Shown piece by piece: positions 39,589 to 52,963 of a DNA stretch of 64,000 nucleotides (positions are counted from its first letter, which is position 1; each line of letters opens with the position of its first letter). The stretch comes from Lysobacterales bacterium (GTDB taxonomy: Bacteria; Pseudomonadota; Gammaproteobacteria; Xanthomonadales; Rhodanobacteraceae). Below the pieces are notes generated by a model that was not told the origin of the DNA, searched no databases, and saw only the letters and a list, made by a program, of their open reading frames with translations. The position numbers were made by a program, and so were the translations under genes. Location of the stretch: positions 62,001 through 126,000 of the forward strand of contig JAFKMZ010000006.1 of NCBI GenBank assembly GCA_017305055.1. The letters run 5' to 3'.

Positions 39589-40937
39589 TGCCACCGGCGT
39601 GCCTTCCGCTGCTGGGCGGAAGTGATGCGGGACGCGTGCTCGCATGGCGCGCTGGCCGCGCGCTGGGCGTGCGCGAGTTCCTGGCCCACGTGCGGCAGGT
39701 GGCTGAGATGCTTCCGGTCCGGCCGGCGGCGGTCAATTTGTGCGTCGACCGCTATGCCTTCACCGTGGCGTTTTGCGCCGCCATGCTGCGCGGCCAGGTC
39801 ACCCTGTTGCCGCCGTCGCGCGCACCGCGCGCGGTCGAGGAGGTGATGACCTTGCACGCCGGCGCCTATGCGCTTGGCGAGGAGGAGGCGCCCCCTGGCT
39901 TGGCGGGCTACTGGCGTCTGCCTGCCCTGGGGTGGGCGCCGCCCCTCGCGGCGGGCGACGGGGCGTATCCACAGGTGCCGGCAGACCAGGTGGTGGCAAT
40001 TGCCTATACCTCGGGTTCCACCGGCAGCCCGCAACCCACACCCAAGACCTGGGCCAGCTTCCACGCCAGTACGGCGGGCAACCTGGCCATGCTGCACGCG
40101 GCGCTCGACGGCGCGCCGGCAATCCTTGCCACGGTGCCGCCCCAGCACATGTACGGAGTGGAGACTTCCGTGCTGCTGCCCTTGCTGGGGGGCTATGCGG
40201 TGCACGCGGGCAGGCCATTTTTTCCCGCCGACATCGCACTGGCGCTGGCGCAGCTGCCGACGCCGCGGATCCTGGTGAGCACCCCGGTGCACCTGCGTGC
40301 GTTGGTCGATTCGGGGATCGGGCTGCCGCCGCTGGCGTTGCTGTTGTCGGCCACCGCACCACTGCCACTGGACCTGGCGCGTGCGGTGGAAGCCCGTTTT
40401 GCGGCCCCACTGCGCGAGGTATTCGGTTCCACCGAAACCTGCGTGTTCGCCAGCCGGCGCGCCACGGTCAGCGAGGAGTGGCAACTGTATCCCGGCGTGA
40501 CGTTGGAGCCGCAGCCGGACGGCACCGTGGTGCATGCGCCGCAACTCGCCCATGGGGTACGCCTCGCCGATCTCATGGAGCTGTCTGCCGATGGCGCCCG
40601 CTTCCACCTGCAGGGGCGGAACGCCGACCTGCTGGAGATTGCCGGCAAGCGCGCCTCCCTCGGCGACCTCACACAGCGCCTGCTGGCCGTGCCTGGAGTG
40701 CGCGACGGGGTGGTATTCCAGCTGGACACCCATGATGCACTCGGCGTGCAGCGCATTGCTGCATTGGCGGTGGCGCCTGGGCTGGACGAATCGGCCGTCA
40801 TCGAGGTCCTGCGCCAGGCGCTCGACCCGGTGTTCCTGCCGCGTCCGCTGCGGGTGGTGGCGGCCCTGCCGCGCAACGAGACCGGCAAGCTGCCGCGTGC
40901 CGCCCTGCTGGCCGCGCTGCACGCACGCAGTCCATGA
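39588..40937 (+). CDS. AMP-binding acyl/aryl-CoA ligase-like enzyme
   Basis: A 449-residue member of the adenylate-forming superfamily. The AMP-binding loop AYTSGSTGSPQPTPKTW, the FGSTET motif and the terminal PRNETGKLPR lysine motif are all present, so it should be active. It is shorter than most acyl-CoA synthetases. Related ligases occur in aryl polyene/xanthomonadin-type clusters (family knowledge), but no polyene genes lie here. Its ATG overlaps the tsaC stop, so it is translationally coupled to tsaC. The substrate is unknown. Confidence 0.83.
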   Translation: MPPACLPLLGGSDAGRVLAWRAGRALGVREFLAHVRQVAEMLPVRPAAVNLCVDRYAFTVAFCAAMLRGQVTLLPPSRAPRAVEEVMTLHAGAYALGEEEAPPGLAGYWRLPALGWAPPLAAGDGAYPQVPADQVVAIAYTSGSTGSPQPTPKTWASFHASTAGNLAMLHAALDGAPAILATVPPQHMYGVETSVLLPLLGGYAVHAGRPFFPADIALALAQLPTPRILVSTPVHLRALVDSGIGLPPLALLLSATAPLPLDLARAVEARFAAPLREVFGSTETCVFASRRATVSEEWQLYPGVTLEPQPDGTVVHAPQLAHGVRLADLMELSADGARFHLQGRNADLLEIAGKRASLGDLTQRLLAVPGVRDGVVFQLDTHDALGVQRIAALAVAPGLDESAVIEVLRQALDPVFLPRPLRVVAALPRNETGKLPRAALLAALHARSP

Positions 40938-41004
40938 GCGACCGTGGCTGCATGCGGGTCTTGCCGTGCCCCGCATGAGCTGGGTAGCCGCCGCGGCTGG
41001 ACGC

Positions 41005-41010
41005 TATAAT
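41005..41010 (+). promoter_or_regulatory. Consensus -10 element upstream of purD
   Basis: TATAAT lies about 40 bases before the purD start, in otherwise GC-rich sequence. No convincing -35 box is found at 16-18 bases upstream. It could work with a weak -35 or an activator. Confidence 0.4.
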
Positions 41011-41050
41011 ATGCGTTTGCGCCTCCCTCGGCGCGGCTGAGGTCATGCCC

Positions 41051-42343
41051 ATGCAGGTGCTGGTTGTTGGCCATGGCGCGCGTGAGCACGCGCTGGCCTG
41101 GAAGTTGATGCAATCGCCCAAGGTGAGCGGGGTGATCGTCGCGCCCGGCAATGCCGGCACGGCGGTCGAACCTGGCGTGCGCAATGCCAATATCGCGATC
41201 GACGACCTCGACGGCCTGCTGGCCTTGGCGCGCGCCGAGCAGGTCGGGCTTACGATCGTCGGGCCCGAGCTGCCGCTGGCCGCCGGCCTGGTGGACCGCT
41301 TCCAGGCCGCCGGCCTGCCCGTCTTCGGCCCCAACGCAAAGGCGGCGCGGCTGGAAAGCTCCAAGGCCTTTGCCAAGGATTTTCTCCTCCGCCACAACAT
41401 CCCTACCGCCGGCTACGCAGTGTTCGAGGAAATCGAGCCGGCGCTTGCCCATGTGCGCCGGCAAGCCCGGCACAGCTCTGCGCCGATCGTGATCAAGGCC
41501 GATGGCCTGGCGGCAGGCAAGGGCGTCGTGGTGGCCCTCACCCTGGCTGACGCCGAACTCGCCCTGCACGACATGCTTGGCGCACACCGCTATGGCGCGG
41601 CATCGGCGCGGGTCGTGGTGGAGGAATTCCTCGAAGGAGAGGAGGCAAGCTACATCGTCATGAGTGATGGTCGCGACGTGCTGCCGCTGGCCAGCAGCCA
41701 GGACCACAAGCGTCGCGACGAGGGCGACCTGGGACCGAACACCGGAGGCATGGGTGCCTATTCGCCGGCGCCGGTGGTCACTGCCGAGGTCGAACGGCGC
41801 ATCCTCGACCAGGTCATCAAGCCGACCATCCGCGGCATGGCTGACGAGGGCGCGCCGTTCGTCGGCTTTCTCTATGCTGGCTTGATGATCGACGCCAGCG
41901 GCGCGCCGCGGGTGGTGGAGTTCAATGTGCGGCTGGGCGATCCGGAGGCGCAGCCGTTGCTGCTGCGTCTGGAAAGCGACTTGCTGGAGCTGGTGCAGGC
42001 AGCGCTGGACAGCGGGTTGGCGCGTACCCGGGCAAGCTGGGATCCGCGCCCGGCGCTGGGCGTGGTGTTGTCTGCCGCCGGTTATCCGGAGCGGCCGCGC
42101 ACGGGCGACCCCGTCGACGGGTTGGATGCCGCGGAGGAAGCCGGGGTCAAGGTGTTCCATGCCGGCACCCGCGCGGATCCTGACGGCATCGTGCGCACGG
42201 CCGGCGGCCGGGTGCTGACGGTATGCGCCTTGGGCGAGGACCTCGCCGAGGCGCGCCTGCGTGCCTATCGACGGGTCGACTCGCTGCATTTTGCCGACAT
42301 GGCATATCGCCGGGATATCGCCGCCAGGGCCTTGCGGCGCTGA
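41051..42343 (+). CDS. purD: Phosphoribosylamine-glycine ligase PurD
   Basis: A 430-residue ATP-grasp enzyme (VLVVGHGAREHALAWKL; GPELPLAAGLVD; KADGLAAGKGVVVA; NTGGMGAYSPAP; FNVRLGDPEAQ). It joins glycine to phosphoribosylamine in purine synthesis. The ATG at 41051 is chosen because GAGG lies 8 bases before it and MQVLVVG matches the family start; an ATG 6 bases earlier is in frame. purH, the usual partner, is not nearby. Confidence 0.95.
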   Translation: MQVLVVGHGAREHALAWKLMQSPKVSGVIVAPGNAGTAVEPGVRNANIAIDDLDGLLALARAEQVGLTIVGPELPLAAGLVDRFQAAGLPVFGPNAKAARLESSKAFAKDFLLRHNIPTAGYAVFEEIEPALAHVRRQARHSSAPIVIKADGLAAGKGVVVALTLADAELALHDMLGAHRYGAASARVVVEEFLEGEEASYIVMSDGRDVLPLASSQDHKRRDEGDLGPNTGGMGAYSPAPVVTAEVERRILDQVIKPTIRGMADEGAPFVGFLYAGLMIDASGAPRVVEFNVRLGDPEAQPLLLRLESDLLELVQAALDSGLARTRASWDPRPALGVVLSAAGYPERPRTGDPVDGLDAAEEAGVKVFHAGTRADPDGIVRTAGGRVLTVCALGEDLAEARLRAYRRVDSLHFADMAYRRDIAARALRR

Positions 42344-42518
42344 GCCGGCCGGCGGCGCAAACCGCAATACGCTGGCGTACGGCAAGACGTTGTCGCGCTT
42401 GACTTTTCCCGCGTGCCAATTTTCCGCTATGCTTGCGGCTTCGTCTTTTCAATTACTGCTGCTGATATGCCTAGTCGGCAGACCCTTGTTTTGTCCCCTG
42501 TTTGATCGAGGTCCAGCG

Positions 42519-43406
42519 ATGCGCAAGATGGTTTTGTTGATATTGTCGGCGGCAGCGCTGACATTGGCCGGCTGCAACGGACAGTCGCCGACGGCATCCC
42601 CCGATGCCACCACTCCGGCCGGCACGAAGACTGCACCGGCGGCCGGTTCCACCGCGCCGATACCGAGCCAGGTCGAAGGCACCATCAAGCTGCAGAGCCC
42701 CGCCACCTTGTCTGACCAGGCGAAGCTGGAGATCAGCCTGCTCGACGTCACTGCCGGCGCCACGTCGGCTGGGCAGGCCGTTGCCACCAAGAACATCAGC
42801 CCGGCAACCCAATTTCCGGTGGACTTCCAGTTGACGTTCGATCCCGCCCAGATCAAGCGTGAGGACCTCTACGTGGTGCGCGCGGAGCTGGTGGATGGTG
42901 ATCGCCACTACACCATGCCGATCCAGGCGCCCGTACTGACCAAAGGCAGCGCGGCGAAGGTGTCGATCGAGCTGGTTGCCCAGCAGACTCCGGGCGAATT
43001 GCTGCTGGCCAAATTCAATGCCGAGAAGGCCGACATTGGTGCGATGAAGATCACCAACGGCACCAAGCTCGAGAAGACCGATTCGCGCAGCTGGCAGGTG
43101 TTCCGCAAGGCCGGCGAGATCCGGATGATCCGTGAACTGGTGGACTACAACGAGAAGAGCTTCACGGACAGCTACTACGCCTACCAGGATGGCAAGCCCT
43201 GGGCTGCAGTCCAGGAGACGAAGGCCTCGCGTGACGGCAAGGCGACCTCGACCGACCGTGCGGGTTGGGACGAGAGCGACACGCTGGTGCTCAAGGAGCA
43301 CGAGGCGGCCGGCAAGACTGCCGAATTGAGCGCCAAGGATGCGCAGGACCTGAAGGATCAGGCCGTGGCGATCCTGTCGCTGGCCACGGGTGGCAAGAAC
43401 AAGTAA
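42519..43406 (+). CDS. YbaY-family lipoprotein with extended C-terminus
   Basis: A 295-residue predicted outer-membrane lipoprotein. The lipobox LAGC with Cys19 is clear. A Thr/Ala/Pro-rich linker leads to a YbaY domain (about 52-150: VEGTIKLQSPATLSDQAKLE, then NISPATQFPVDFQLTFD, then ELVDGDRHYTMP). The last 140 residues (ITNGTKLEKTDSRSWQVFRK onward) are an additional folded region rich in charged residues. YbaY proteins have unknown function. A rho-independent terminator follows at 43445. Confidence 0.78.
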   Translation: MRKMVLLILSAAALTLAGCNGQSPTASPDATTPAGTKTAPAAGSTAPIPSQVEGTIKLQSPATLSDQAKLEISLLDVTAGATSAGQAVATKNISPATQFPVDFQLTFDPAQIKREDLYVVRAELVDGDRHYTMPIQAPVLTKGSAAKVSIELVAQQTPGELLLAKFNAEKADIGAMKITNGTKLEKTDSRSWQVFRKAGEIRMIRELVDYNEKSFTDSYYAYQDGKPWAAVQETKASRDGKATSTDRAGWDESDTLVLKEHEAAGKTAELSAKDAQDLKDQAVAILSLATGGKNK

Positions 43407-43444
43407 GCCCGGGCGCGCTCCGCTCCAGAGCCCCCCTCCAAAAA

Positions 43445-43473
43445 GCCGCCTGCGACTGCAGGCGGCTTTTTTT
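43445..43473 (+). terminator. Intrinsic terminator of the YbaY-like lipoprotein gene
   Basis: A 9-bp GC-rich stem GCCGCCTGC/GCAGGCGGC with a GACT loop is followed by a run of seven T. It lies 39 bases after the stop codon. A leading AAAA on the other strand could let it work both ways. Confidence 0.9.
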
Positions 43474-43492
43474 CGCGGCCCAGCATGGTGCA

Positions 43493-43522
43493 CAAAAGAA
43501 AAACCCGCCTTGCGGCGGGTTT
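43493..43522 (-). terminator. Intrinsic terminator of rpmB-rpmG
   Basis: The stem AAACCCGCC/GGCGGGTTT has a TTGC loop. Leftward transcription runs into TTTTTCTTTTG, a good U tract. It lies about 100 bases after rpmG and faces the lipoprotein terminator. Confidence 0.85.
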
Positions 43523-43624
43523 TGAGCACCTCACTGGATGACCAGACCTTCATCCGTTGAAAAGCACCTCCTGCGTTCGCAGGCTGGCAAAGGCGCACGC
43601 GCTACGCGCGAGCGCGCCTGAACG

Positions 43625-43792
43625 TCACTTGATCTTGCCTTCCTTGTAGATGACGTGCTTGCGCACCACCGGATCGTATTTCTTGAACTCGAATTTTTCC
43701 GGCGTGTTCTTCTTGTTCTTGCGCGTGGTGTAGAAGTGGCCGGTGCCGGCCGAGGAGTTCAGGCGGATCTTGTCTTGTGATTTGCTGGCCAT
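43625..43792 (-). CDS. rpmG: 50S ribosomal protein L33
   Basis: Only 55 residues ([19 protein letters not shown]...). It contains the L33 motifs [16 protein letters not shown] and [19 protein letters not shown]. No Cys4 zinc motif is present, so it is the zinc-free type. It begins 9 bases after rpmB, the conserved gene pair. Confidence 0.96.
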   Translation of the reverse strand: MASKSQDKIRLNSSAGTGHFYTTRKNKKNTPEKFEFKKYDPVVRKHVIYKEGKIK

Positions 43793-43801
43793 GATTTACC
43801 C

Positions 43802-44038
43802 TCAGACCTTGTTGCCACGGGCACGCATCTCGGCGATCACCGCTTCGATGCCATTCTTGTCGATGGTGCGCAGCGCATGGTTGGAAACGCGCAGCTTGAT
43901 CCAGCGCTTCTCGCTGGGCACCCAGAAGCGCCGTTCATGCAGGTTCGGCAACCAGCGCCGACGGGTATGGTTGTTGGCGTGCGAAACGTTGTTGCCGCTC
44001 TGCACACCCTTTCCAGTGACTTGACACACGCGAGCCAT
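43802..44038 (-). CDS. rpmB: 50S ribosomal protein L28
   Basis: A 78-residue basic protein ([20 protein letters not shown]..., then [15 protein letters not shown] and [15 protein letters not shown]). The length equals E. coli L28. GGAGG lies upstream of the ATG at 44038. It is followed by rpmG after 9 bases. Confidence 0.97.
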   Translation of the reverse strand: MARVCQVTGKGVQSGNNVSHANNHTRRRWLPNLHERRFWVPSEKRWIKLRVSNHALRTIDKNGIEAVIAEMRARGNKV

Positions 44039-44368
44039 GACTTTGCCTCCGTTGAATGGCCCAAGCAGGACGCAGCCTGATGAGACCGGGTTCGTCGCCC
44101 GTTGGCCAGGGCAACATCGGCCCAGCGTCGAACCCGCCTCGGCGGGCCGCATGCGCTGCTGGAGAGGTACATTGGCGCCTGATCGTGAGGTCCGCAGTGC
44201 ACGACGGACTGCCGGTATTGCCCGGTCGATGGCGCGAGCCGGCTATTCTCGCAGGAAATCAGTGTGCTGCGCAATCGCAGTGGTGATTCAAAGCATTGTC
44301 TGACGTGCGCCGGCCCTGGAAGTGTGGAACAATCGTCCTCTTTTGACGATGCCCGCGAGGGATACCCG
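44039..44368. other. Divergent intergenic region rpmB / secB
   Basis: 330 bases without a supported gene. On the complementary strand, TTGCGC and GAGAAT spaced by about 18 bases (around 44238-44270) could be the rpmB promoter, giving a leader of roughly 200 bases. Rightward, AACAAT near 44330 may be the secB -10. The middle holds a GC-rich stretch with no clear fold. Confidence 0.35.
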
Positions 44369-44875
44369 ATGGCAGAAGTGACGCCCGCCGACCAGTCCAA
44401 TGGACAGTTCCAGGGCCAACAGTTGGTGGTGCAGAAGATCTACGTGAAGGACGTCTCGTTTGAAGTCCCCAATGCGCCGCATGTATTCCAGGAAATCGGC
44501 AACGAGGAGCAGCCGCAGGTCCAGCTGAACCTTGCCCAGAAGGCCACGGCGATGGGCAACGACCTGTACGAGGTGGTGCTCAGCCTGACCCTTACCTGCA
44601 CGGTGGGTTCGCGCACCGCGTATCTGGCCGAGGTGCAGCAGGCCGGCCTGTTCGGCATCGCCGGATTCTCCGATCCCGATCGCGAGAGCATTGTTGGCAG
44701 CTATTGCCCAAACCTGCTGTTCCCGTACGCCCGTCAGCTGATTTCCGCGCTGGTGCTGGAAGGCGGCTTCCCGCCGTTCCTGCTGCAGCCGATCAATTTC
44801 GACGCCTTGTACGCCGAGCAGCAGCGTCGTCGGCAGGCCGGTGATGACGTGCCACCGCCTGTACTGAACAGCTGA
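44369..44875 (+). CDS. secB: Protein-export chaperone SecB
   Basis: A 168-residue acidic chaperone. The conserved [37 protein letters not shown] and [24 protein letters not shown] segments are all present. It holds precursors unfolded for SecA. The ATG at 44369 gives the expected N-terminus. gpsA starts 8 bases downstream, a classic secB-gpsA pair. Confidence 0.97.
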   Translation: MAEVTPADQSNGQFQGQQLVVQKIYVKDVSFEVPNAPHVFQEIGNEEQPQVQLNLAQKATAMGNDLYEVVLSLTLTCTVGSRTAYLAEVQQAGLFGIAGFSDPDRESIVGSYCPNLLFPYARQLISALVLEGGFPPFLLQPINFDALYAEQQRRRQAGDDVPPPVLNS

Positions 44876-44883
44876 TCCGCGCC

Positions 44884-45909
44884 ATGGCGGCACAGCCGAT
44901 CGTCGCCGTCCTCGGCAGCGGCTCCTGGGGCACGGCGCTTGCCGCCTTGCTGGTACGCAATGGCACCGCGGCCCGTTTGTGGGGGCGCGACGCCCGCGTG
45001 CTGGCGGACATCGCCACCACGCATCGCAACCAGCGCTATCTGCCGGACGTGGAGCTGCCGGAGGCGCTGGTCTGTACTGACGATCTGGCGTTGGCGCTGC
45101 GCGGTGCCACGATCGCGCTGATCGTGGTGCCCAGCCATGCCTTTGCCGCCGTGCTGGCGGCCATGGCTCCCCTGTTGGACGAGGGTACGGCAGTGGCTTG
45201 GGCCACCAAGGGCTTCGAGCCGGGCACGGGACGTTTCCTGCACGAACTGGTCGCGGCGCGGTTTCCGGGGCGGCAGGCTGCGGTGGTCACCGGGCCGTCC
45301 TTCGCGCGGGAAGTGGCCGCCGGCCTGCCCAGTGCCGTGACCGTGCATTCCGACGATGCCGGTTTTGCCGAACACCTGGCCAGCCTGCTCCATGCGCCAA
45401 ACCTGCGCGCCTATTCCGGGGCCGACGTGCTGGGCGCCGAACTGGGCGGGGCAATGAAGAACGTGCTGGCGGTCGCCACCGGCATCGCCGACGGCATGGA
45501 GCTGGGATTGAACGCACGCGCCGGTCTGATCACCCGCGGCATGAACGAGATGCTGCGTCTGGGCGTGGCCCTGGGTGCGCAGCCGGAGACCCTGATCGGC
45601 CTGTCCGGCCTGGGCGACCTGGTGCTGACCTGTACCGGCGACTTGTCGCGCAACCGTCGTCTCGGCCTGGCCTTGGGCCGCGGCGTGTCCATGGACGAGG
45701 CACTGCGTGAGATCGGCCAGGTGGTGGAGGGCGTGCTCACGACCAACGAGGTCGTGCGCCTCGCTTCCCGGCACGCGCTGGACCTCCCGATCAGTGCCGC
45801 CGTGCATTCGGTGCTGCATGGCGCCGCCACCCCGATTGACGCGCTGCGCACCTTGATGGCGCGCGAGCGCAAGGCCGAGTATCCGCGGGGCTTGTTCTGC
45901 CGACAGTGA
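44884..45909 (+). CDS. gpsA: NAD(P)-dependent glycerol-3-phosphate dehydrogenase GpsA
   Basis: A 341-residue enzyme: Rossmann [13 protein letters not shown], catalytic-region [30 protein letters not shown] and the C-terminal GLGDLVLTC. It reduces dihydroxyacetone phosphate to sn-glycerol-3-phosphate for phospholipid synthesis. It is coupled to secB. Confidence 0.96.
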   Translation: MAAQPIVAVLGSGSWGTALAALLVRNGTAARLWGRDARVLADIATTHRNQRYLPDVELPEALVCTDDLALALRGATIALIVVPSHAFAAVLAAMAPLLDEGTAVAWATKGFEPGTGRFLHELVAARFPGRQAAVVTGPSFAREVAAGLPSAVTVHSDDAGFAEHLASLLHAPNLRAYSGADVLGAELGGAMKNVLAVATGIADGMELGLNARAGLITRGMNEMLRLGVALGAQPETLIGLSGLGDLVLTCTGDLSRNRRLGLALGRGVSMDEALREIGQVVEGVLTTNEVVRLASRHALDLPISAAVHSVLHGAATPIDALRTLMARERKAEYPRGLFCRQ

Positions 45910-46025
45910 GCGCCTGGTGCAACGCCAGGAGGACTGTCCTCTGTTGGGGTTCCAGACCGCGACTTCCGTCATCGGGGTACGGCGCTGCTAAGCTCAGGCA
46001 TTTGACTGCAGCCAATCGCGTGTCA

Positions 46026-49052
<3,027 letters not shown>

Positions 49053-49066
49053 GCGTCCATCCCGGG

Positions 49067-49089
49067 CCGAAGGGAATTCCTTGTGGGCG
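49067..49089. repeat. Second copy of REP-like core
   Basis: CCGAAGGGAATTCCTTGTGG plus GCG matches the core of the 11420-11442 copy at 21 of 23 positions. It sits in the short gap between the convergent SNF2 and glk genes, the same kind of place as the first copy. Confidence 0.5.
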
Positions 49090-49122
49090 GGCGATGCCTT
49101 CCGCCATATGCCCGGCAGAGTT

Positions 49123-50157
49123 CTATGGCCCAGGAGCCTGGTGGCCGTCGTCCTGCCGGGCGATTGCCGCCACGCCGAGCAGACCGGGCTCGGCCGCAGT
49201 CATGGCGGCGATCGGCACCTTGCGCACGACATCGGCAAAACGCCCCTTGGCCTCGAAGCGGGTGACGAAGCCGCCGCGCTGCAGCCAGGGCAGCAGTACC
49301 GGCAACATGCCCCCGGTCAGATACACGCCATCCCAGGCACCAAGCGACAGCACCAGGTCCCCGGTCACGCTGCCGAAAATGCCGACCATCGTTTCCACCG
49401 CGCGCACGCAGCAAGGATCGCTGCCGGCATTGGCACGCGCGGTGACATCCTCCGGTTGCAGCGGCTCGGCAGCCATGCCGGCGATGGCACACAGCGTCGT
49501 GTACACGTTGACCAGACCGCTGCCGCACAGCACGCGCTCGTTGGAGACCCGCCCATGGCGTCTGGCCAGGTGCTGCAGCAGCTGGACTTCGGTCTGCGTG
49601 CCCGGTGCGAAGCCACTGTGGCCGCCTTCGGTTTCCAGCGTCTCCGGGCGACCCTTGCGTACCAGCAATGCGCCGATCCCGAGCCCCGTCCCCGGACCGA
49701 TGACGGCAAAGGTCTGCGTGTCGCGTGCACCTGGTGTCGGCAGCGCGTGGCCATCGAGCGCGAGCAGCTCGTCCCTGGCGAGCAGGGTGGGCGCCATGGA
49801 CTGCGCGGCGAAATCGTTGACCAGACGTACCGACTGCAGGGCCAGGCCGCGTTGCAGGGCGTGCGCGTCGATGGTCCACGCGTGGTTGGTGATCCTGACC
49901 GTCTGTTCCGCGCTGACCCGGCCCGCTGCGGCGACCAGCATGCTTTGTGGCTGCGCCCCGCTGTCGTCCAGGTATTGCCGGGTGGCGGCTTCCAGCGAGG
50001 GGTAGTCGGCGACGCGATAGCGCCGCAAGCTGCCGGCCTGCAGCGGCGTGGTGGCGGTGGGATCGCACGACGCGAAACGTACGTTGGTGCCACCCAGATC
50101 GACCAGCAGCGTGCCTGCGCAAGTCTGGTTGCCAGGGGTGGGAGTGGGGGGCGACAT
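49123..50157 (-). CDS. glk: Glucokinase Glk
   Basis: A 344-residue ROK-independent glucokinase of the E. coli Glk type: LLVDLGGTNVRFA phosphate loop, VNDFAAQ, VIGPGTGLGIG, ETEGGHSGFAP and VYLTGGM. It phosphorylates glucose with ATP. The ATG at 50157 gives the expected N-terminus; the frame continues upstream without similarity. It is divergent from hemB. Confidence 0.94.
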   Translation of the reverse strand: MSPPTPTPGNQTCAGTLLVDLGGTNVRFASCDPTATTPLQAGSLRRYRVADYPSLEAATRQYLDDSGAQPQSMLVAAAGRVSAEQTVRITNHAWTIDAHALQRGLALQSVRLVNDFAAQSMAPTLLARDELLALDGHALPTPGARDTQTFAVIGPGTGLGIGALLVRKGRPETLETEGGHSGFAPGTQTEVQLLQHLARRHGRVSNERVLCGSGLVNVYTTLCAIAGMAAEPLQPEDVTARANAGSDPCCVRAVETMVGIFGSVTGDLVLSLGAWDGVYLTGGMLPVLLPWLQRGGFVTRFEAKGRFADVVRKVPIAAMTAAEPGLLGVAAIARQDDGHQAPGP

Positions 50158-50268
50158 GTCCCTAGAGTGCCGCTTTGCTCCCTGGACGTCCATTCCTGGC
50201 CTGCCCCGATGCGCGGAGATGCCGGTGGCGTGGCGTCGCATGGCCGGGGGGTGGGGCGGTGCGCGCAG

Positions 50269-50274
50269 TACAAT
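50269..50274 (+). promoter_or_regulatory. Putative -10 element of hemB
   Basis: TACAAT lies 32 bases before the hemB ATG. No recognisable -35 hexamer stands at the right distance in this G-rich stretch. Confidence 0.35.
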
Positions 50275-50291
50275 GGCGCCGTATCCATTGA

Positions 50292-51299
<1,008 letters not shown>

Positions 51300-51508
51300 G
51301 CGGGAGTTCCCGTGTGCCGGGCCGGCACGGCCAATGCCACTGAGTCCGGTCCGGTAGCCTCGATTCGAGCCGCCTGACGCTCGTCATCATCAATACTTGC
51401 CGTCCCGATCGTCGACGGCCGGCCGGCCGCGGCATGCGCTGGCCGGTTCGTCGCCACTCCATGCGGCATGCAGCAGATGCGTCGTGAAAGGTTTCCCCGG
51501 CCCCGCAG

Positions 51509-52963
51509 TCAAGGCCTGGGCGTATCCGTCGGCCCCGCCTCCCAGCCGCCGCCGAGCGCGAGGAAGATGCGCACGCGGTCATTGGCCAGCGCCGTGTCGG
51601 AAGCAGCCAGTGCGGTCTCGGCGCTGGCCAGGCTGCGCTGCACGTCCAGCGCTTCCAGCTGCGATACCGTGCCACCCTGCAGCAGGCGCTGTTCCATGAC
51701 GGCTGCCCTGTGGCTGTCGTCGCGCGCGGCACGCAGGCGCGCGTTGACGTCCAGGTCGTGTCCGTAGGTGGTCAGCGCGCTCTGTGCCTCGCGCAGCGAG
51801 TCCAGGACGACGCCATCGAAATGCGCCAGCGCGGCCTGTTGCGCCGCGCCGGCCTGGTCGATCTCCGCGCGGACGACGCGGGTGTTGGGAAAGGTCCACG
51901 AGATCAATGGGCCCAGGTCGAAATGCAGCGCGGAGCGGTCAGCCAGGGTGCTGATCTTGCGCGATGTGGTACCGATCGATGCCCCCAGGCTGACGCTGGG
52001 ATACAGTTTGGCGGTGGTGACGCCGATGCCGGCGGTGGCAGCCGCGAGCTGGCGTTCGGCCTGGCGTATGTCGGGCCGGCGACGGATCAGGGCGGTGCCG
52101 TCGCCGACGGGTATGGGTTGCGCGAGGGTCGGGATGCGCTGGCAATGTGCGAGGTCTGCGGGATAGTCGTTCGGTGCGTTGCCGGTCAGCACCGCCAGCT
52201 GGTACAGCGCAGTCCGGCGCGCGCCCTCCAGTCCGGGCACGGCGGCCTGCAGCTGCGCGAGCAACGCGCGGGAGCGGGTGACGTCGAGTGGCGCGTACAA
52301 GCCGGCATGTGCGCCGCGTTCGGTCAGGGCGAGGCTCTGTGCCTGCAGGTCGGCCGAGTGCCGGGCCACCTGCAGGCTGGCCCCGGCCGCGCAGGCGTTC
52401 GTGTAGGCGCCCACGACGTTGGCCACGACGGTGATGCGTGTCAGATCGGCAGCCGCAGCCTGGGCCTGGACGTCGGCCGCGGCGGCTTCGAGCTCGCGAC
52501 GGATCCGCCCGACCACGTCCACCTCGTAGGAGACCCCGAAGCCTGCGTCGATCGACGGGTGCACGCCGGAGGTGGGTCCCACGCCGCCGTTCGAAACCTC
52601 ACCCACCGCGAGGCCACCGCTGACGGTGGTCTGCACACCGGCCGCCGCTCGCGTCCCGCGTGCCAATGCGCGTGCCTGCTCCAGGTTGGCGGCGGCAACA
52701 CGCAGATCGGTGTTGGCGGTGAGCGCCTGTCTGACCAGGGCATCGAGCCGGGGCTCGTGGTACAGCTGCCACCAGTCCTGGGTCAGCGGCGCGGCCGAGA
52801 ACGCCGACGGATGCTCGCTGGTTTCGGCGAATGCGCCTGGCGGATGGTCCGCCAGGCTGCCTGGCAGGGGCGGTGGCGTGTAGTTCGGGCCGACGCTGGC
52901 GCAACCCGCCAGCAGGGAGAACGCGACGGGCCACAGTGCGTGGAAGGTCATGCCTGACGTCAT
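51509..52963 (-). CDS. RND/EmrA-type efflux outer-membrane lipoprotein (TolC-like, NodT family)
   Basis: A 484-residue outer-membrane factor. The N-terminal lipobox is LLAGC (Cys near 21), then SVGPNYTPP, typical of OprM/NodT. Two outer-membrane-efflux repeats follow (LVRQALTANTDLRVAAANLEQ and LYPSVSLGASIG regions). It forms the exit channel for the HlyD-FUSC pump. Its ATG overlaps the hlyD stop (ATGA); an alternative start lies 4 codons later. Confidence 0.9.
   Translation of the reverse strand: MTSGMTFHALWPVAFSLLAGCASVGPNYTPPPLPGSLADHPPGAFAETSEHPSAFSAAPLTQDWWQLYHEPRLDALVRQALTANTDLRVAAANLEQARALARGTRAAAGVQTTVSGGLAVGEVSNGGVGPTSGVHPSIDAGFGVSYEVDVVGRIRRELEAAAADVQAQAAAADLTRITVVANVVGAYTNACAAGASLQVARHSADLQAQSLALTERGAHAGLYAPLDVTRSRALLAQLQAAVPGLEGARRTALYQLAVLTGNAPNDYPADLAHCQRIPTLAQPIPVGDGTALIRRRPDIRQAERQLAAATAGIGVTTAKLYPSVSLGASIGTTSRKISTLADRSALHFDLGPLISWTFPNTRVVRAEIDQAGAAQQAALAHFDGVVLDSLREAQSALTTYGHDLDVNARLRAARDDSHRAAVMEQRLLQGGTVSQLEALDVQRSLASAETALAASDTALANDRVRIFLALGGGWEAGPTDTPRP

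Noticed and set aside
36394..39645. 1083-codon open frame antisense to topA
   Set aside because: High GC leaves the opposite strand open. The translation is compositionally odd, has no motif, and topA on the other strand is certain.
51300..51508. Terminator after hemB
   Set aside because: A GTGCCGG/CCGGCAC palindrome has almost no loop and no T run.
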